64,000 nt of DNA from Ensifer sp. USDA 6670 (GCA_000421085.1 ATWE01000011.1:124001-188000); one strand, 5' to 3'. Shown: positions 17,404-26,836, counted from the stretch's first letter. Numbers and translations are program-made. Notes: generated by a model not told the origin, from the sequence alone.

Positions 17404-17850
17404 ATGTTCGGCATGTCGGTGTTCCACTCGGTGCTCGAGCGCCTCAAGGCCGAGCAGGAGGAAGGGCTTTCGGACGAGGCCAGGGACGGATGGCGCGTCT
17501 TCGGCGCGGCCCCGGGCTTCGTTGCCGAAACCTCGGCCCACACTTGGGCATCCCGCGGCGCGGTGGAACAGGCCTATCGCGCATTGGCGGCGGATGAGCG
17601 ATCCGAACCGTTCTCCATGCCCGACTATCTGAAGCGCACCGGGCTTGCGGAAGTCGCTTCCGAGCTCGCGCTCGGAGAATCGGAAACCGCCCTGACGCTC
17701 GCGGCCAAGCGGAGGCGTTTCGCCGCCGCGAATCATCCCGACAGGTTGCCAGTGGAAGCGCGGCTCAATGCGACCTTGCGCATGAAGCTCGCCAACATGC
17801 TCATCGGCGAGGCTTTGAGGCGCATCGAAAAGCCGAGGGTGACGGGATAA
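17404..17850 (+). CDS. Small J-domain-like conserved protein
   Basis: A 148-residue protein starting at ATG 17404 with GGAGAG five bases upstream; a GTG at 17383 is the alternative. The C-terminal 45 residues read ALTLAAKRRRFAAANHPDR and continue as a helix ending in EALRRIEK. The helix-HPD-helix arrangement resembles a DnaJ J domain, so it may act as a small co-chaperone partner of DnaK. The N-terminal half is acidic and not recognised. J-like rhizobial proteins of this size are usually annotated hypothetical. It converges on the membrane protein gene with only three bases between stops. Confidence 0.65.
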   Translation: MFGMSVFHSVLERLKAEQEEGLSDEARDGWRVFGAAPGFVAETSAHTWASRGAVEQAYRALAADERSEPFSMPDYLKRTGLAEVASELALGESETALTLAAKRRRFAAANHPDRLPVEARLNATLRMKLANMLIGEALRRIEKPRVTG

Positions 17851-17853
17851 GCG

Positions 17854-18096
17854 TCAGTTTGTGCCGTCGGTCGTGTCGCCGGCCGTTTCGCCTTTGCCCT
17901 GGCTCTCCTCCTTCGGCCGGTAAAAGATGAGAAGGGACGCGCCGGCATAGGCCGTCACCACCAGAAAGATCGTCCCCCACATCACCTGGCCGCCGTAGAA
18001 TTCCACCGCCGTCCACACGGCGCAGAACACGACGATCAGCAGCCGGATCCACAAGGGACGATAGAAGGGGTGATCCGGATCGATGAATTTGATCAT
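17854..18096 (-). CDS. Small membrane protein, DUF3329-like
   Basis: An 80-residue protein from ATG 18096 (MIKFIDPDHPFYRPLWIR); a longer frame from 18132 is less likely. Two hydrophobic helices (LLIVVFCAVWTAVEF and TIFLVVTAYAGASLLIFY) flank a short polar turn, and the tail is charged. The FIDPDHPFYRPLWIR opening is characteristic of short rhizobial inner-membrane proteins grouped as DUF3329. The role is unknown. Confidence 0.7.
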   Translation of the reverse strand: MIKFIDPDHPFYRPLWIRLLIVVFCAVWTAVEFYGGQVMWGTIFLVVTAYAGASLLIFYRPKEESQGKGETAGDTTDGTN

Positions 18097-18281
18097 CCTG
18101 GTTCCTCTGGGGAGACTTAATACCGAATTCATCTACTGCACATTTCCGCAATGAGAGCAATTGCAGCAAAAGTGCGCAGAAGTTTTCCGCCCGGCGTCGG
18201 AGAACGAAGCGGTAGACAATTTCCGCATTTCCGCTGCTCGGAATAGAGCGGCGCTTCAATTCGCTTGCAAACAGGCCTATA

Positions 18282-18300
18282 TAGCTAGACAGGCTAGCTA
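18282..18300. promoter_or_regulatory. Operator-like dyad of the Phd/VapC module
   Basis: Seven-base arms TAGCTAG and CTAGCTA are separated by five bases, fifteen bases upstream of the antitoxin start. Phd/YefM antitoxins repress their own operon by binding such dyads, so this is the likely autoregulatory site. Confidence 0.65.
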
Positions 18301-18315
18301 GTTCGGAGCAAAACA

Positions 18316-18570
18316 ATGGAATGGCAGCTGCAGGACGCCAAGAACCAGTTCTCGAAAGTGGTGCAGAAAGCACGCAAGGAAGGGCCGCAGATCGTCACGC
18401 TTCGCGGCGAGCGCACGGCCGTGGTGCTGTCCGCCCGCGACTATGACGCTCTGCGCGCCGGCCGACCAACCTTGGTCGACGATTTGCTCGACGGTCCCCC
18501 TTGGGACGATGAGCTCGCCGACGCCATCGGCGCGCGCGCCAAAACGCCGAGTCGCAGCGTGGCCTTCTGA
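18316..18570 (+). CDS. Phd/YefM-family antitoxin
   Basis: An 84-residue protein beginning MEWQLQDAKNQFSKVVQKA, the classic opening of prevent-host-death antitoxins, followed by GPQIVTLRGERTAVVLSARDYDAL. The N-terminal part forms the DNA-binding dimer. The C-terminal 35 residues (LVDDLLDGPPWDDEL) are the acidic, flexible toxin-neutralising segment. It overlaps the toxin gene by one base and lies behind a 7-5-7 dyad, so it should repress its own transcription together with the toxin. Confidence 0.9.
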   Translation: MEWQLQDAKNQFSKVVQKARKEGPQIVTLRGERTAVVLSARDYDALRAGRPTLVDDLLDGPPWDDELADAIGARAKTPSRSVAF

Positions 18571-18977
18571 TGTATCTGGTTGACACCAACATCGTTTCGG
18601 AGGCGCGGCGCGGCACGCCGCAGGCGGTGTCGTGGTTGCGCTCCGTCGATCCGCTCAGCATCCATCTGAGTGCGCTGACCCTTGGCGAGATCATGCGCGG
18701 CATCGTACTGAAACAGAAGTCGGATCCGAAGGCTGCCGCTCACCTCACCGAGTGGCTGCGCAAACTGCGCCACGACCATGGCGACCGCATCCTGCCGGTG
18801 ACCGATCAGATCGCCGTCGAATGGGGCCGCATCGCCGCGATCCGGTCGCGTGGCGATATCGACGGGCTCCTCGCCGCGACCGCGATCGTCCACGATCTGA
18901 TCCTCGTCACGCGCAACGTCAAGGATTTTGAAGGCACGGGCGCGTCGGTGATCAATCCTTGGGAGACACCGGCGTAA
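18570..18977 (+). CDS. PIN-domain ribonuclease toxin, VapC type
   Basis: A 135-residue PIN-domain protein. Expected acidic catalytic residues are visible: Asp in MYLVDTNIVSEA, Glu in LSALTLGEIMRGI, Asp in DIDGLLAATAIVHDL, and Asp after TRNVKDF. VapC toxins cleave tRNA or rRNA when freed from their antitoxin. The start overlaps the antitoxin stop (TGATG), so translation is coupled. Substrate cannot be read from sequence. The module appears intact. Confidence 0.92.
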   Translation: MYLVDTNIVSEARRGTPQAVSWLRSVDPLSIHLSALTLGEIMRGIVLKQKSDPKAAAHLTEWLRKLRHDHGDRILPVTDQIAVEWGRIAAIRSRGDIDGLLAATAIVHDLILVTRNVKDFEGTGASVINPWETPA

Positions 18978-19192
18978 GCGGCTCGGCAATGAGCCCGCAA
19001 TCGCCAAGACCGGTGAACTTACCGCGGTGGACACTTGACGGCGCCAAGCCGATTGGAATAAATATTCCGCATATGCAATAATTGGCCGTTTCATTCCAGT
19101 TCCTCCGCGGATGCCCCGCGACGCCTTCGCGCGATGAGCGTCAATCATCGTGTGCCAACCCGGTCGCGCACCGGAATTCAAGGACGACAGTG

Positions 19193-20185
19193 ATGACAGT
19201 GAGATTTGGTCTTCTGGGCGCCGGGCGTATCGGCAAGGTTCATGCGAAAGCCGTCAGCGGCAATGCCGATGCGCGCCTCGTAGCGGTGGCGGATGCCTTT
19301 CCGGTTGCCGCGGAAGCGATCGCCGGCGCCTATGGCTGCGAAGTCCGGACGATAGATGCGATCGAAGCGGCCGGCGATATCGACGCCGTGGTGATCTGCA
19401 CGCCGACGGATACGCATGCCGATCTGATCGAGCGCTTCGCCCGTGCCGGAAAGGCAATCTTCTGCGAGAAGCCGATCGATCTCGACGTCGAACGCGTCAG
19501 GGCCTGCCTGAAGGTCGTATCCGAGACCAAGGCCAAGCTGATGGTCGGCTTCAACCGTCGCTTCGACCCGCATTTCATGGCCGTACGCAAGGCGGTCGAC
19601 GACGGACGCATAGGCGAGGTCGAGATGGTGACGATCACCTCGCGCGACCCCGGCGCGCCGCCGGTCGACTACATCAAGCGTTCGGGCGGGATCTTCCGGG
19701 ACATGACGATCCATGATTTCGACATGGCGCGTTTCCTCCTCGGCGAGGAGCCCGTTTCCGTCACCGCGACTGCGGCCGTGCTCGTCGACAAGGCGATCGG
19801 CGAAGCCGGCGACTATGACAGCGTCTCGGTCATCCTGCAGACGGCATCCGGCAAGCAGGCGATCATCTCGAACTCGCGCCGCGCCACCTATGGTTACGAC
19901 CAGCGTATCGAGGTTCACGGCTCCAAGGGCGCTGTCGCCGCTGAAAACCAGCGCCCCGTTTCGATCGAGATCGCGACCGGCGAAGGCTACACGCGCCCGC
20001 CGCTGCACGACTTCTTTATGACGCGCTACACGGAGGCCTATGCCAACGAGATCGAAAGCTTCATCGCCGCAATAGAAAAAGGCGCCGAGATCGCCCCGTC
20101 GGGCAAGGACGGCCTTGCCGCGCTGGCGCTCGCCGATGCGGCGGTCCGCTCGGTTGCGGAAAAGCGCCAGATCAGCATCGCCTGA
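19193..20185 (+). CDS. iolG: myo-Inositol 2-dehydrogenase (Gfo/Idh/MocA family)
   Basis: A 330-residue enzyme starting at ATG 19193 (MTVRFGLLGAGRIGKVHAKA) behind AAGGACGA; an upstream in-frame start is not supported. It has the Rossmann motif GLLGAGRIG, the catalytic Lys of the EKP motif in AIFCEKPIDLD near 97, and the conserved DMTIHDFDMARFLLG segment with the catalytic-site His. It should oxidise myo-inositol to scyllo-inosose with NAD. In S. meliloti the corresponding gene is called idhA and is needed for inositol and rhizopine use. It stands alone with its own terminator. Confidence 0.9.
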   Translation: MTVRFGLLGAGRIGKVHAKAVSGNADARLVAVADAFPVAAEAIAGAYGCEVRTIDAIEAAGDIDAVVICTPTDTHADLIERFARAGKAIFCEKPIDLDVERVRACLKVVSETKAKLMVGFNRRFDPHFMAVRKAVDDGRIGEVEMVTITSRDPGAPPVDYIKRSGGIFRDMTIHDFDMARFLLGEEPVSVTATAAVLVDKAIGEAGDYDSVSVILQTASGKQAIISNSRRATYGYDQRIEVHGSKGAVAAENQRPVSIEIATGEGYTRPPLHDFFMTRYTEAYANEIESFIAAIEKGAEIAPSGKDGLAALALADAAVRSVAEKRQISIA

Positions 20186-20210
20186 CGACCTGCCGCCTTA
20201 TTGAGAAGAC

Positions 20211-20236
20211 AGGCCGGGCACGGCACGGCCTTTTTC
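20211..20236 (+). terminator. Intrinsic terminator after the inositol dehydrogenase gene
   Basis: A short GC stem (AGGCCG with CGGCCT) is followed by TTTTT, 25 bases after the stop codon: a standard rho-independent terminator. Confidence 0.75.
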
Positions 20237-20249
20237 GTCACATCGCCAG

Positions 20250-22613
20250 TCAGGCCTCCACCCGATGCGGCACCGTGGAGGATGATGAGGCCGCGTCAAC
20301 GCTCGGCGCCAGCCCTGGCCGGCCGGTCAGAAACCCCTGGATCTGCCGGCAACCCTCGTCGACGATGATCTGTCTCTGCCGCTCCGTTTCGACGCCTTCG
20401 GTGACGACCGGAAGGTTGAGGCTGTGGCCGAGCGCGATGATCGCCCGGATTATGGCATGGGCTGCCGGATCCTTGTCGAGCGAGGCGGTGAAGCTGCAGT
20501 CGATCTTGAGCTTGTCGAATGGAAACGTCTGGAGATTGCTGAGCGAGGAGTGCCCGGTGCCGAAGTCGTCCATCACGATCCGGACGCCAAGGAGGCGCAA
20601 CCGGACGAGAGTTGCGAGGACGTCGTCGCGGTTATGCATCAACGCGGCTTCGGTGATCTCCAGTTCGAGCCGCCTCGGTTCGAGCCCGGTCCGCAGCAGG
20701 ATGGATTCGATCTGGTCGAAAAGGTTCGGGAGGAGGAATTGTACCGGTGAGACGTTGACCGAGACCGGCAGCGGCTCGCGCCAGCGCACCGCCTCCCTGC
20801 AGGCCTCTTCCAGCACCCATGCGCCGATCTGAATAATCGAGCCGCTCTCCTCGGCAATCGGAATGAACAGATTCGGCCCGACGAGACCGCGATCAGGATG
20901 GCGCCAGCGCAACAGCGCCTCGTAACCGACGATCCGGTCGTCCCGCACGTCGACAAGCGGCTGATATTCGAGGAAGAGCTGCCGCCTGACGACCGCGTGC
21001 CTCAAATCGTTCTCGATCTGCCGGCGCGTGCGCACGGCTGCGTCCATTTCGGCGTCGAAGAAGCAGGCGATGCCCTTGCCGGTCTGCTTCGCCCTATAGA
21101 GCGCCGTATCGGCATTGCCATAGAGCCGCTCGGCGGTGGTGCCGTCGCTTGGACAGATCGCGACGCCGATGCTGACCCCGACTGCCATCGGATCGCGCCG
21201 CGTATCCATCTCTTCCGAAAACAGCTTGAGGATACGGTCCGCCAATAGTCGCGCGGCTTCCGGCTGCGCCGCCCCGATCTGGATGATGGCGAACTCGTCG
21301 CCGCCCAGTCGCGCGATCGTGTCGGCCTCTCCTGCCGCCGCCCGGAGGATATCGGCCACCTTCCTGAGGATACGGTCGCCTTCCCCATGGCCGAAAATGT
21401 CGTTCACGGCCTTGAAGCGATCGAGGTCGAGACACAGAACCGCCAGCGCGTCATTGTGGTGGACGGCGGCGGCCAGGGCCTGCCTCAGGCGGCGGTCAAA
21501 GGAGCTTCGGTTTGAAAGATCCGTCAGCGCATCGTGGTGAGCGAGGTGTTCGATCGTCCGTTCGGCATCCTTGCGCGCCGTCAGATCCCGCACGAAGATT
21601 ACGTCGCATTGCCTGCCCCTGTATTCGATCGTTCGGCAAAGCCTTTCGACCGGCACGTATCCGCCGTCTGCGTGAAGGAGCTCTCCCTCGCTTGCCCCCT
21701 CACCGGCCCCAAGCTCGTTCGCGCTGCGTCTTTCGGGCGCCTCGGCGAACAGTTCCCGCCGCTGCCTGCCGACGAGCTCGGCGGGCTTTCGACCACAGAG
21801 AGTGGCGAAGCGTTCGTTCACTTGGATGACCTCACCGCCGCGAAGGATCACCATGCCCTCCAGCGAGGCATTGGCGAGCCCCTTGAGGTCCGTCAGATGC
21901 CTGTCGACGAAGAGAGCGCCGAAGGCCATGAGAATGAGCGTGGTCGATGCGGCGATGACGCCGCCCGCGAGCCAGAACGGATCCGAGACGTCCGCTGTCG
22001 CGACGCTCGGGTCGGGGATCAGGACGACGCCGCTCATCGAGGTGAAGTGCAGGACGCATATCGCCACCACCAGGAGCAGGATGGATGCGGCGAGGCCGCG
22101 CACGCCGCGCAGCGCCTGAAATGAATGCAAGGCGAGCGCGGCCATCAACGTGCCGAGAAGAACGGCGGCGAAACTCGTTTCCGGATCGAATGCGACCCGT
22201 CCCTGGACCTCGATGGCGCGCATGCCGGTCACGTGCATGGCGGCGATACCGAGCCCGAGCAGCAAACCGCCGACGGCCGGAGCATGGCGCCAACCTCCAG
22301 CCAGACCGACCGAGAAGGCAACCCAGGACGCCGCGATCGCGACCGCGATGGAAAAGCTCGTGCCGCCGACCCCATAGGCGATGGGGATACCCCCGTCATA
22401 GGCGAGCATCGCGATGAAATGCGTCGACCATACGCCGACGCCGCAGGCAAAGGCGCAAGCCGCAATCCAGAGCTGCCGCTGACTGCCTGCGCTGCGCCGG
22501 GCGCGCTCGAGAAGCAGCATCGTCGCGACGCTGCCGGCAAGGCAGACGACCGCCGCCACCGCGATCAGGCGCCAGTCATGATCATCGCGTATGCATGCAA
22601 TCACTGAAAACAT
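20250..22613 (-). CDS. MHYT-PAS-GGDEF-EAL cyclic-di-GMP signalling protein
   Basis: A 787-residue inner-membrane protein. The N-terminal 245 residues form the seven-helix MHYT sensor, with the three repeated motifs WSTHFIAM, AMHVTGM and LHFTSM that are proposed to bind copper and sense gas or redox. A PAS-like segment (about 250-350) follows. A GGDEF domain has an intact RLGGDEFAII motif near 440, and an EAL domain has intact YEALLRW, DDFGTGHSS and VVTEGVE segments. Both catalytic motifs look complete, so it may make and degrade cyclic-di-GMP. It converges with the inositol dehydrogenase gene and is not obviously part of a sugar operon. Confidence 0.93.
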   Translation of the reverse strand: MFSVIACIRDDHDWRLIAVAAVVCLAGSVATMLLLERARRSAGSQRQLWIAACAFACGVGVWSTHFIAMLAYDGGIPIAYGVGGTSFSIAVAIAASWVAFSVGLAGGWRHAPAVGGLLLGLGIAAMHVTGMRAIEVQGRVAFDPETSFAAVLLGTLMAALALHSFQALRGVRGLAASILLLVVAICVLHFTSMSGVVLIPDPSVATADVSDPFWLAGGVIAASTTLILMAFGALFVDRHLTDLKGLANASLEGMVILRGGEVIQVNERFATLCGRKPAELVGRQRRELFAEAPERRSANELGAGEGASEGELLHADGGYVPVERLCRTIEYRGRQCDVIFVRDLTARKDAERTIEHLAHHDALTDLSNRSSFDRRLRQALAAAVHHNDALAVLCLDLDRFKAVNDIFGHGEGDRILRKVADILRAAAGEADTIARLGGDEFAIIQIGAAQPEAARLLADRILKLFSEEMDTRRDPMAVGVSIGVAICPSDGTTAERLYGNADTALYRAKQTGKGIACFFDAEMDAAVRTRRQIENDLRHAVVRRQLFLEYQPLVDVRDDRIVGYEALLRWRHPDRGLVGPNLFIPIAEESGSIIQIGAWVLEEACREAVRWREPLPVSVNVSPVQFLLPNLFDQIESILLRTGLEPRRLELEITEAALMHNRDDVLATLVRLRLLGVRIVMDDFGTGHSSLSNLQTFPFDKLKIDCSFTASLDKDPAAHAIIRAIIALGHSLNLPVVTEGVETERQRQIIVDEGCRQIQGFLTGRPGLAPSVDAASSSSTVPHRVEA

Positions 22614-22724
22614 TACCGTCCCCCACGCCGAAGACAGCTTGGCACCGAGACTCTAAATAACCGTAAATTGAAGACTGCGCAGCACTCGCGTCAACCTGCG
22701 GAACCGGGCGGCAGACCGGCCGCC

Positions 22725-23936
22725 TCACGGATGTCCTGCTGCTGCGATATCGCCGTCGATCGCGCCGAGAGCCCGGTGGAGATGGCCATCGAAGACGAGC
22801 CGCTGCTCTTCCGGGACCACCCTTATCTGAGGCATGCCCTGCAGGCGGACCTGCAACGAATGCGCGAGGCCCTCCTCCAGTCCTTTCTCCAGAAGATCGA
22901 AATAGCGCGTGCCCGGCCCCGTCACAAAGATCGGCATCGGCGCGTAGAGACTGAGCATCCGCGAAATGCCGTTGCCGAGCGCCGTGCCAGCCTGGCGGAA
23001 GGCATAGCCGGCCATACGATTGCCCTGGCGCGCGCTCGCGGCGATCTTGTCCATCTCCGAAAGCGGAACGAACTTCGCAGGTATCGTGTCGGAGGGGACC
23101 TCGAAGGCCGTGCGCAGGATCCCGTAGAAGCCCGCTGCCGCCTCGATGCAGCCATAGCTGCCGCAGCGGCAAAGCCCCGCGGATGCCTGATGCAGCATAT
23201 GACCGAAATTCGGCGCCGAGACATCGAGCTCGCCGGACTTGCCCCTTCTGGCAAGCCCGAGGCCGATGCTGTGGCCGAGCGAGACGGCGGCAAGCGCGTG
23301 GAAACCGCTCTCTCTTTCCTCTTCCCTTACTGCGAGGGCGTGCGCCACCAGCAGCGACTCGTTGCTGAGCATGATCCTCGCGCGCCAGGCGGGCCGGAGC
23401 AGCTCCACGAAGTCGAGTTGCTCGCTGCCGAAAACCGGCGACCAGATGAGCCGCGCGCCACCGTGTGCCACGAGCCCCTTGCTGCTGATCGAAATGGCAA
23501 GCACCTCGTCCTTCGAGATATTCGAGCGGACGAGCAGGCGTTCGAGCGCTGCTGCCAGAACTTCGCCGAAAGCAGCCGTGCCGCGGAGGTCGTGGCTGCG
23601 CGCATCCTCGATACGGTCGAGCAGGATTCCGCTGTAATCGGCAAGGGAGTATTGCACCACGTCGGAGGAAATGCGCACGACGATCACGTAGCCGCAGCCG
23701 CGTCTCGGCTCGAAGAGAACCCTCGGGCGGCCGCGGCCGCCCTGGACGTGCTGCTCGGTCTTGGCAATGATCCTGGACCGCTCCAGTTCAGCGGTGATGA
23801 CGGAAATCGTCGCCGAGGCAAGACCCGTCTGTGCCGCAATCTCCGTGTGGGAGAGTGATCCCTTGCGGCGGAGCGCCGAGAGAACGAGAGCGCTGTTCTG
23901 CTGACGCACAAGCTCGGTGCTGGACTTCGTCAGCAT
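22725..23936 (-). CDS. xylR: ROK-family transcriptional repressor, XylR type
   Basis: A 403-residue regulator. Residues about 20-60 form a MarR-like winged helix (SALRRKGSLSHTEIAAQTGL, then ASATISVITAEL). The rest is the ROK sugar-kinase-like fold with the zinc-binding motif CRCGSYGCIEAAAG and the glycine-rich VSLGHSIGLGL. ROK repressors of this length bind sugars and release DNA. The gene diverges from the xylFHG-type operon with a perfect 11-3-11 dyad between them, so it very likely controls that transporter. Xylose as ligand is inferred from the transporter, not seen directly. Confidence 0.85.
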   Translation of the reverse strand: MLTKSSTELVRQQNSALVLSALRRKGSLSHTEIAAQTGLASATISVITAELERSRIIAKTEQHVQGGRGRPRVLFEPRRGCGYVIVVRISSDVVQYSLADYSGILLDRIEDARSHDLRGTAAFGEVLAAALERLLVRSNISKDEVLAISISSKGLVAHGGARLIWSPVFGSEQLDFVELLRPAWRARIMLSNESLLVAHALAVREEERESGFHALAAVSLGHSIGLGLARRGKSGELDVSAPNFGHMLHQASAGLCRCGSYGCIEAAAGFYGILRTAFEVPSDTIPAKFVPLSEMDKIAASARQGNRMAGYAFRQAGTALGNGISRMLSLYAPMPIFVTGPGTRYFDLLEKGLEEGLAHSLQVRLQGMPQIRVVPEEQRLVFDGHLHRALGAIDGDIAAAGHP

Positions 23937-24321
23937 CGTTTACCCCTACAGCGCCGCGCGCCCGACGAGGGGCTCGAAGGGCGCTGAAGCTCTTCAAGGT
24001 GCCGCATGTGCAATTCCTGAATCTGTGCGATCAAGTGAAGCATGCATTAACGGTAGCGGGTCCCTCGAAGACATGCCCTTCCCAAAGCATCTGGCAGCCG
24101 ACAAGACAAGGCGCATTCCTCCTTTTCGAAGCGATTTCAATGTGCTCCGGCAAACATTCACGCACTGCGGCGGCCTTGTTGACAGCTTGGGGAAACTCTG
24201 ACATTTATTTTCTCGACTGTCGAGAAAATACGCGCAGACGCGGTAGCGGCAGCATTTGGAGGCTCGTCGGGGATGCGTGCGGGAGGTTCGCGCGCGCGGC
24301 CGGGCCATTTGGGAGGATAGG
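23937..24321. other. Divergent promoter region of the ROK repressor and xylF
   Basis: About 385 bases without a supportable gene. It contains a short match to the dispersed palindromic element (CTACAGCGCCGCGCG near 23946), the 11-3-11 operator-like dyad at 24206-24230, and a GGGAGGATAG binding site directly before xylF. Confidence 0.5.
24206..24230. promoter_or_regulatory. Perfect 11-3-11 inverted repeat, candidate ROK/XylR operator
   Basis: The arms TATTTTCTCGA and TCGAGAAAATA are perfectly complementary around CTG, about 90 bases upstream of the xylF start. The AT-rich outer part and CGA core resemble ROK-repressor operators. The divergent ROK gene is the obvious candidate ligand. Confidence 0.75.
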
Positions 24322-25359
24322 ATGAAATCCATTTTGAAGCTGATGGCGGGGGCTGCCATCATAGCATCCATGCATTCTGCGGCGATCGCCAAGGATCTGG
24401 TCATCGGCGTTTCCTGGTCCAATTTCCAGGAAGAGCGCTGGAAGACCGACGAGGCCGCCATCAAGGCCGCGCTCGAAGCTTCGGGCGACAAGTATATCTC
24501 GGCCGACGCGCAGTCTTCCGCCGCAAAGCAGCTCACCGACATCGAGTCGCTGATCGCCCAGGGCGCCAACGCGCTCATCGTGCTTGCGCAGGACTCCGAC
24601 GCAATCGGCCCGGCGATCGAGAAGGCAGCCGCAGAAGGAATTCCGGTCGTCGGCTATGATCGCCTGATCGAAAATCCCGACGCCTTCTACATCACCTTCG
24701 ACAACAAGGAAGTCGGCCGCCTTCAGGCGCGCGAGGTATTCAAGCAGAAGCCGGAAGGCAACTTCGTCTTCATCAAGGGCTCCTCCGCCGATCCGAACGC
24801 CGATTTCCTCTTCTCCGGGCAGCTGGAAGTTCTGAAGGAAGCGATCGACGCGGGCAAGATCAAGAATGTCGGCGAAGCCTATACCGATGGCTGGAAGCCG
24901 GAAAACGCCCAGAAGAACATGGAGCAGTTCCTGACCGCCAACGACAACAAGGTCGACGCGGTCGTGGCCTCCAACGACGGCACTGCCGGCGGCGCGATCG
25001 CGGCACTCGACGCCCAGGGCCTCGCCGGCTCGGTTCCGGTTTCCGGCCAGGATGCCGACAAGGCTGCGCTGAACCGCGTGGCGCTCGGCACGCAGACGGT
25101 TTCGGTCTGGAAGGACTCCCGTGAACTTGGCAAGAAAGCAGCCGAAATTGCGGTGGCGCTTGCCGGCGGCAAAACCATGGACGAAGTCGAAGGCGTGCAG
25201 ACCTTCAACGGCGGACCGAAGGGCGTCGCCATGAAGTCCGTCTTTCTCGCGCCGCTGGCGATCACCAAGGACAATCTGAACGTCGTCATCGACGCCGGCT
25301 GGATTTCCAAGGAAGAAGCCTGCCAGGGCGCCAAGAGCGACGTCGCTGCCTGCAAATAA
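24322..25359 (+). CDS. xylF: XylF-type xylose-binding periplasmic protein
   Basis: A 345-residue exported protein starting at ATG 24322 after GGGAGGATAG. Residues 1-23 are a signal peptide ([19 protein letters not shown], ending near AIAK). The mature chain begins [20 protein letters not shown], the XylF opening. Further segments [38 protein letters not shown] and [13 protein letters not shown] are diagnostic of the xylose-binding clade. It delivers sugar to the permease and ATPase encoded next. A perfect 16-base hairpin follows the stop, as after chvE. Confidence 0.9.
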   Translation: MKSILKLMAGAAIIASMHSAAIAKDLVIGVSWSNFQEERWKTDEAAIKAALEASGDKYISADAQSSAAKQLTDIESLIAQGANALIVLAQDSDAIGPAIEKAAAEGIPVVGYDRLIENPDAFYITFDNKEVGRLQAREVFKQKPEGNFVFIKGSSADPNADFLFSGQLEVLKEAIDAGKIKNVGEAYTDGWKPENAQKNMEQFLTANDNKVDAVVASNDGTAGGAIAALDAQGLAGSVPVSGQDADKAALNRVALGTQTVSVWKDSRELGKKAAEIAVALAGGKTMDEVEGVQTFNGGPKGVAMKSVFLAPLAITKDNLNVVIDAGWISKEEACQGAKSDVAACK

Positions 25360-25388
25360 CCGCAACGAAATGGCCGATCTCTGGTCTT

Positions 25389-25425
25389 CAAGAGCGCCGC
25401 AACGCACACCGTTGCGGCGCTCTTG
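25389..25425 (+). terminator. Perfect 16-base hairpin between xylF and xylH
   Basis: Arms 25389-25404 and 25410-25425 are perfectly complementary with a CACAC loop, thirty bases after the xylF stop. No T-run follows, so it is more likely an mRNA-stabilising or partially terminating structure that keeps xylF in excess of the downstream genes. Confidence 0.75.
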
Positions 25426-25474
25426 CAAGGTGCGAAGCGGATCGAACGACATCGACAGATAAGTGGGGGATGGC

Positions 25475-26836
25475 ATGGCCATGGCCGACATCACAAAAGC
25501 CAACCAGACACGGGCCAACCAGACGCCGGGCACGCAAGCCGGCCGCGCCCGCACAACGGACGAAAACCCGGTGAAGCGCTTCTTCCGCGCCACCGAAATC
25601 GATACCCGGCTGCTCGGCATGGTCGGCGCGCTGATCATCATATGGCTCGGTTTCCAGATGATGACCGGCGGACTGTTCGACGGCCTGTTCCTGAAACCGC
25701 GCAACCTGTGGAACCTGACCGTCCAGACCTCGTCCGTCGCCGTTATGGCGACCGGCATGGTGCTGGTCATCGTCACCCGCAACATCGACCTCTCGGTCGG
25801 CTCCGTGCTCGGCTTCTGCGGCATGATCATGGGCGTCCTGCAGGCGCAGGTCCTGCCGCAATATCTCGGGCTCGGCCACCCCGCCATCTGGGCGATCACC
25901 CTTGCCTGCGGCATCGCGGTCGGCGGCGCCATCGGCGCGCTTCACGGATCGATCGTCGCCTTCCTCAACGTTCCCGCATTCATCGTGACGCTCGGCGGCC
26001 TGCTGGTCTGGCGCGGCGCGACCTGGTTCGTGACGAGCGGCCAGACGGTTGCGCCGATGGACGCCACCTTCCGCCTCATGGGTGGCGGCACCGAGGGCTC
26101 CATCGGGGCGACGGCAAGCTGGATCGTCGGCTTTCTCGCCTGTATCGCCATCGTCGGCGCCATTTTGAATTCGCGCAAGCAGCGAAAGCGCTTCGGCTTC
26201 CCTCTGCGCCCTGTCTGGGCCGAGTATTTCCTGTCGATCCTCGGCTGCGCTCTGGTGCTTGGCGCGGTGGCCGTCGCCAACCATTATTACTGGCCGGTCA
26301 ATATCGCCCGCAGATATGCCGATGCGAACGGCATCGCCTGGCCGGACGGCGGCCTGCAGATCTCGCACGGCATTGCCATTCCCGTTTTGGTCGCGATCGT
26401 CGTCGGCATCGTCATGACCTTCATCGCCACCCGCCTTCGCTTCGGCCGCTACGTCTTCGCGCTCGGCGGCAACCCGGAAGCGGCCGAGCTCGCCGGCATC
26501 AAGACGCGCTGGGTCACCGTCAAGATCTTCACGCTGATGGGCGTGCTCTGCGCCATTGCGGCGGCTATCTCGACGGCGCGCCTCAATGCGGCGACCAATG
26601 CTCAGGGCGAACTCGACGAGCTCTACACCATCGCTGCCGCAGTCATCGGCGGGACCTCGCTCGCCGGCGGCGTCGGCACCATTGCCGGCGCGATGATCGG
26701 CGCGCTCGTCATGCAATCGCTGCAGTCGGGAATGGTGCTTCTGGGAATCGATACGCCCTTCCAGCGGATCGTCGTCGGCGTCGTGCTCGTCACCGCCGTC
26801 TGGCTCGACACCGTCTACCGCGCCCGCGCAAAATAA
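25475..26836 (+). CDS. xylH: XylH-type sugar ABC transporter permease
   Basis: A 453-residue polytopic protein. The start chosen is ATG 25475 ([10 protein letters not shown]) behind AAGTGGGGG; a GTG at 25463 and an ATG at 25481 are alternatives. Family signatures are [19 protein letters not shown] near 100, [34 protein letters not shown] and [19 protein letters not shown] near the C-terminus. An extra membrane pair between the halves, with an [16 protein letters not shown] loop, is usual for XylH and accounts for the length compared with about 330 residues in RbsC. It forms the channel for the XylF-bound sugar. Confidence 0.92.
   Translation: MAMADITKANQTRANQTPGTQAGRARTTDENPVKRFFRATEIDTRLLGMVGALIIIWLGFQMMTGGLFDGLFLKPRNLWNLTVQTSSVAVMATGMVLVIVTRNIDLSVGSVLGFCGMIMGVLQAQVLPQYLGLGHPAIWAITLACGIAVGGAIGALHGSIVAFLNVPAFIVTLGGLLVWRGATWFVTSGQTVAPMDATFRLMGGGTEGSIGATASWIVGFLACIAIVGAILNSRKQRKRFGFPLRPVWAEYFLSILGCALVLGAVAVANHYYWPVNIARRYADANGIAWPDGGLQISHGIAIPVLVAIVVGIVMTFIATRLRFGRYVFALGGNPEAAELAGIKTRWVTVKIFTLMGVLCAIAAAISTARLNAATNAQGELDELYTIAAAVIGGTSLAGGVGTIAGAMIGALVMQSLQSGMVLLGIDTPFQRIVVGVVLVTAVWLDTVYRARAK

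Noticed and set aside
24205..26716. Long minus-strand frames opposite xylF and xylH
   Set aside because: They mirror the codon structure of well-identified genes and lack binding sites or recognisable domains.
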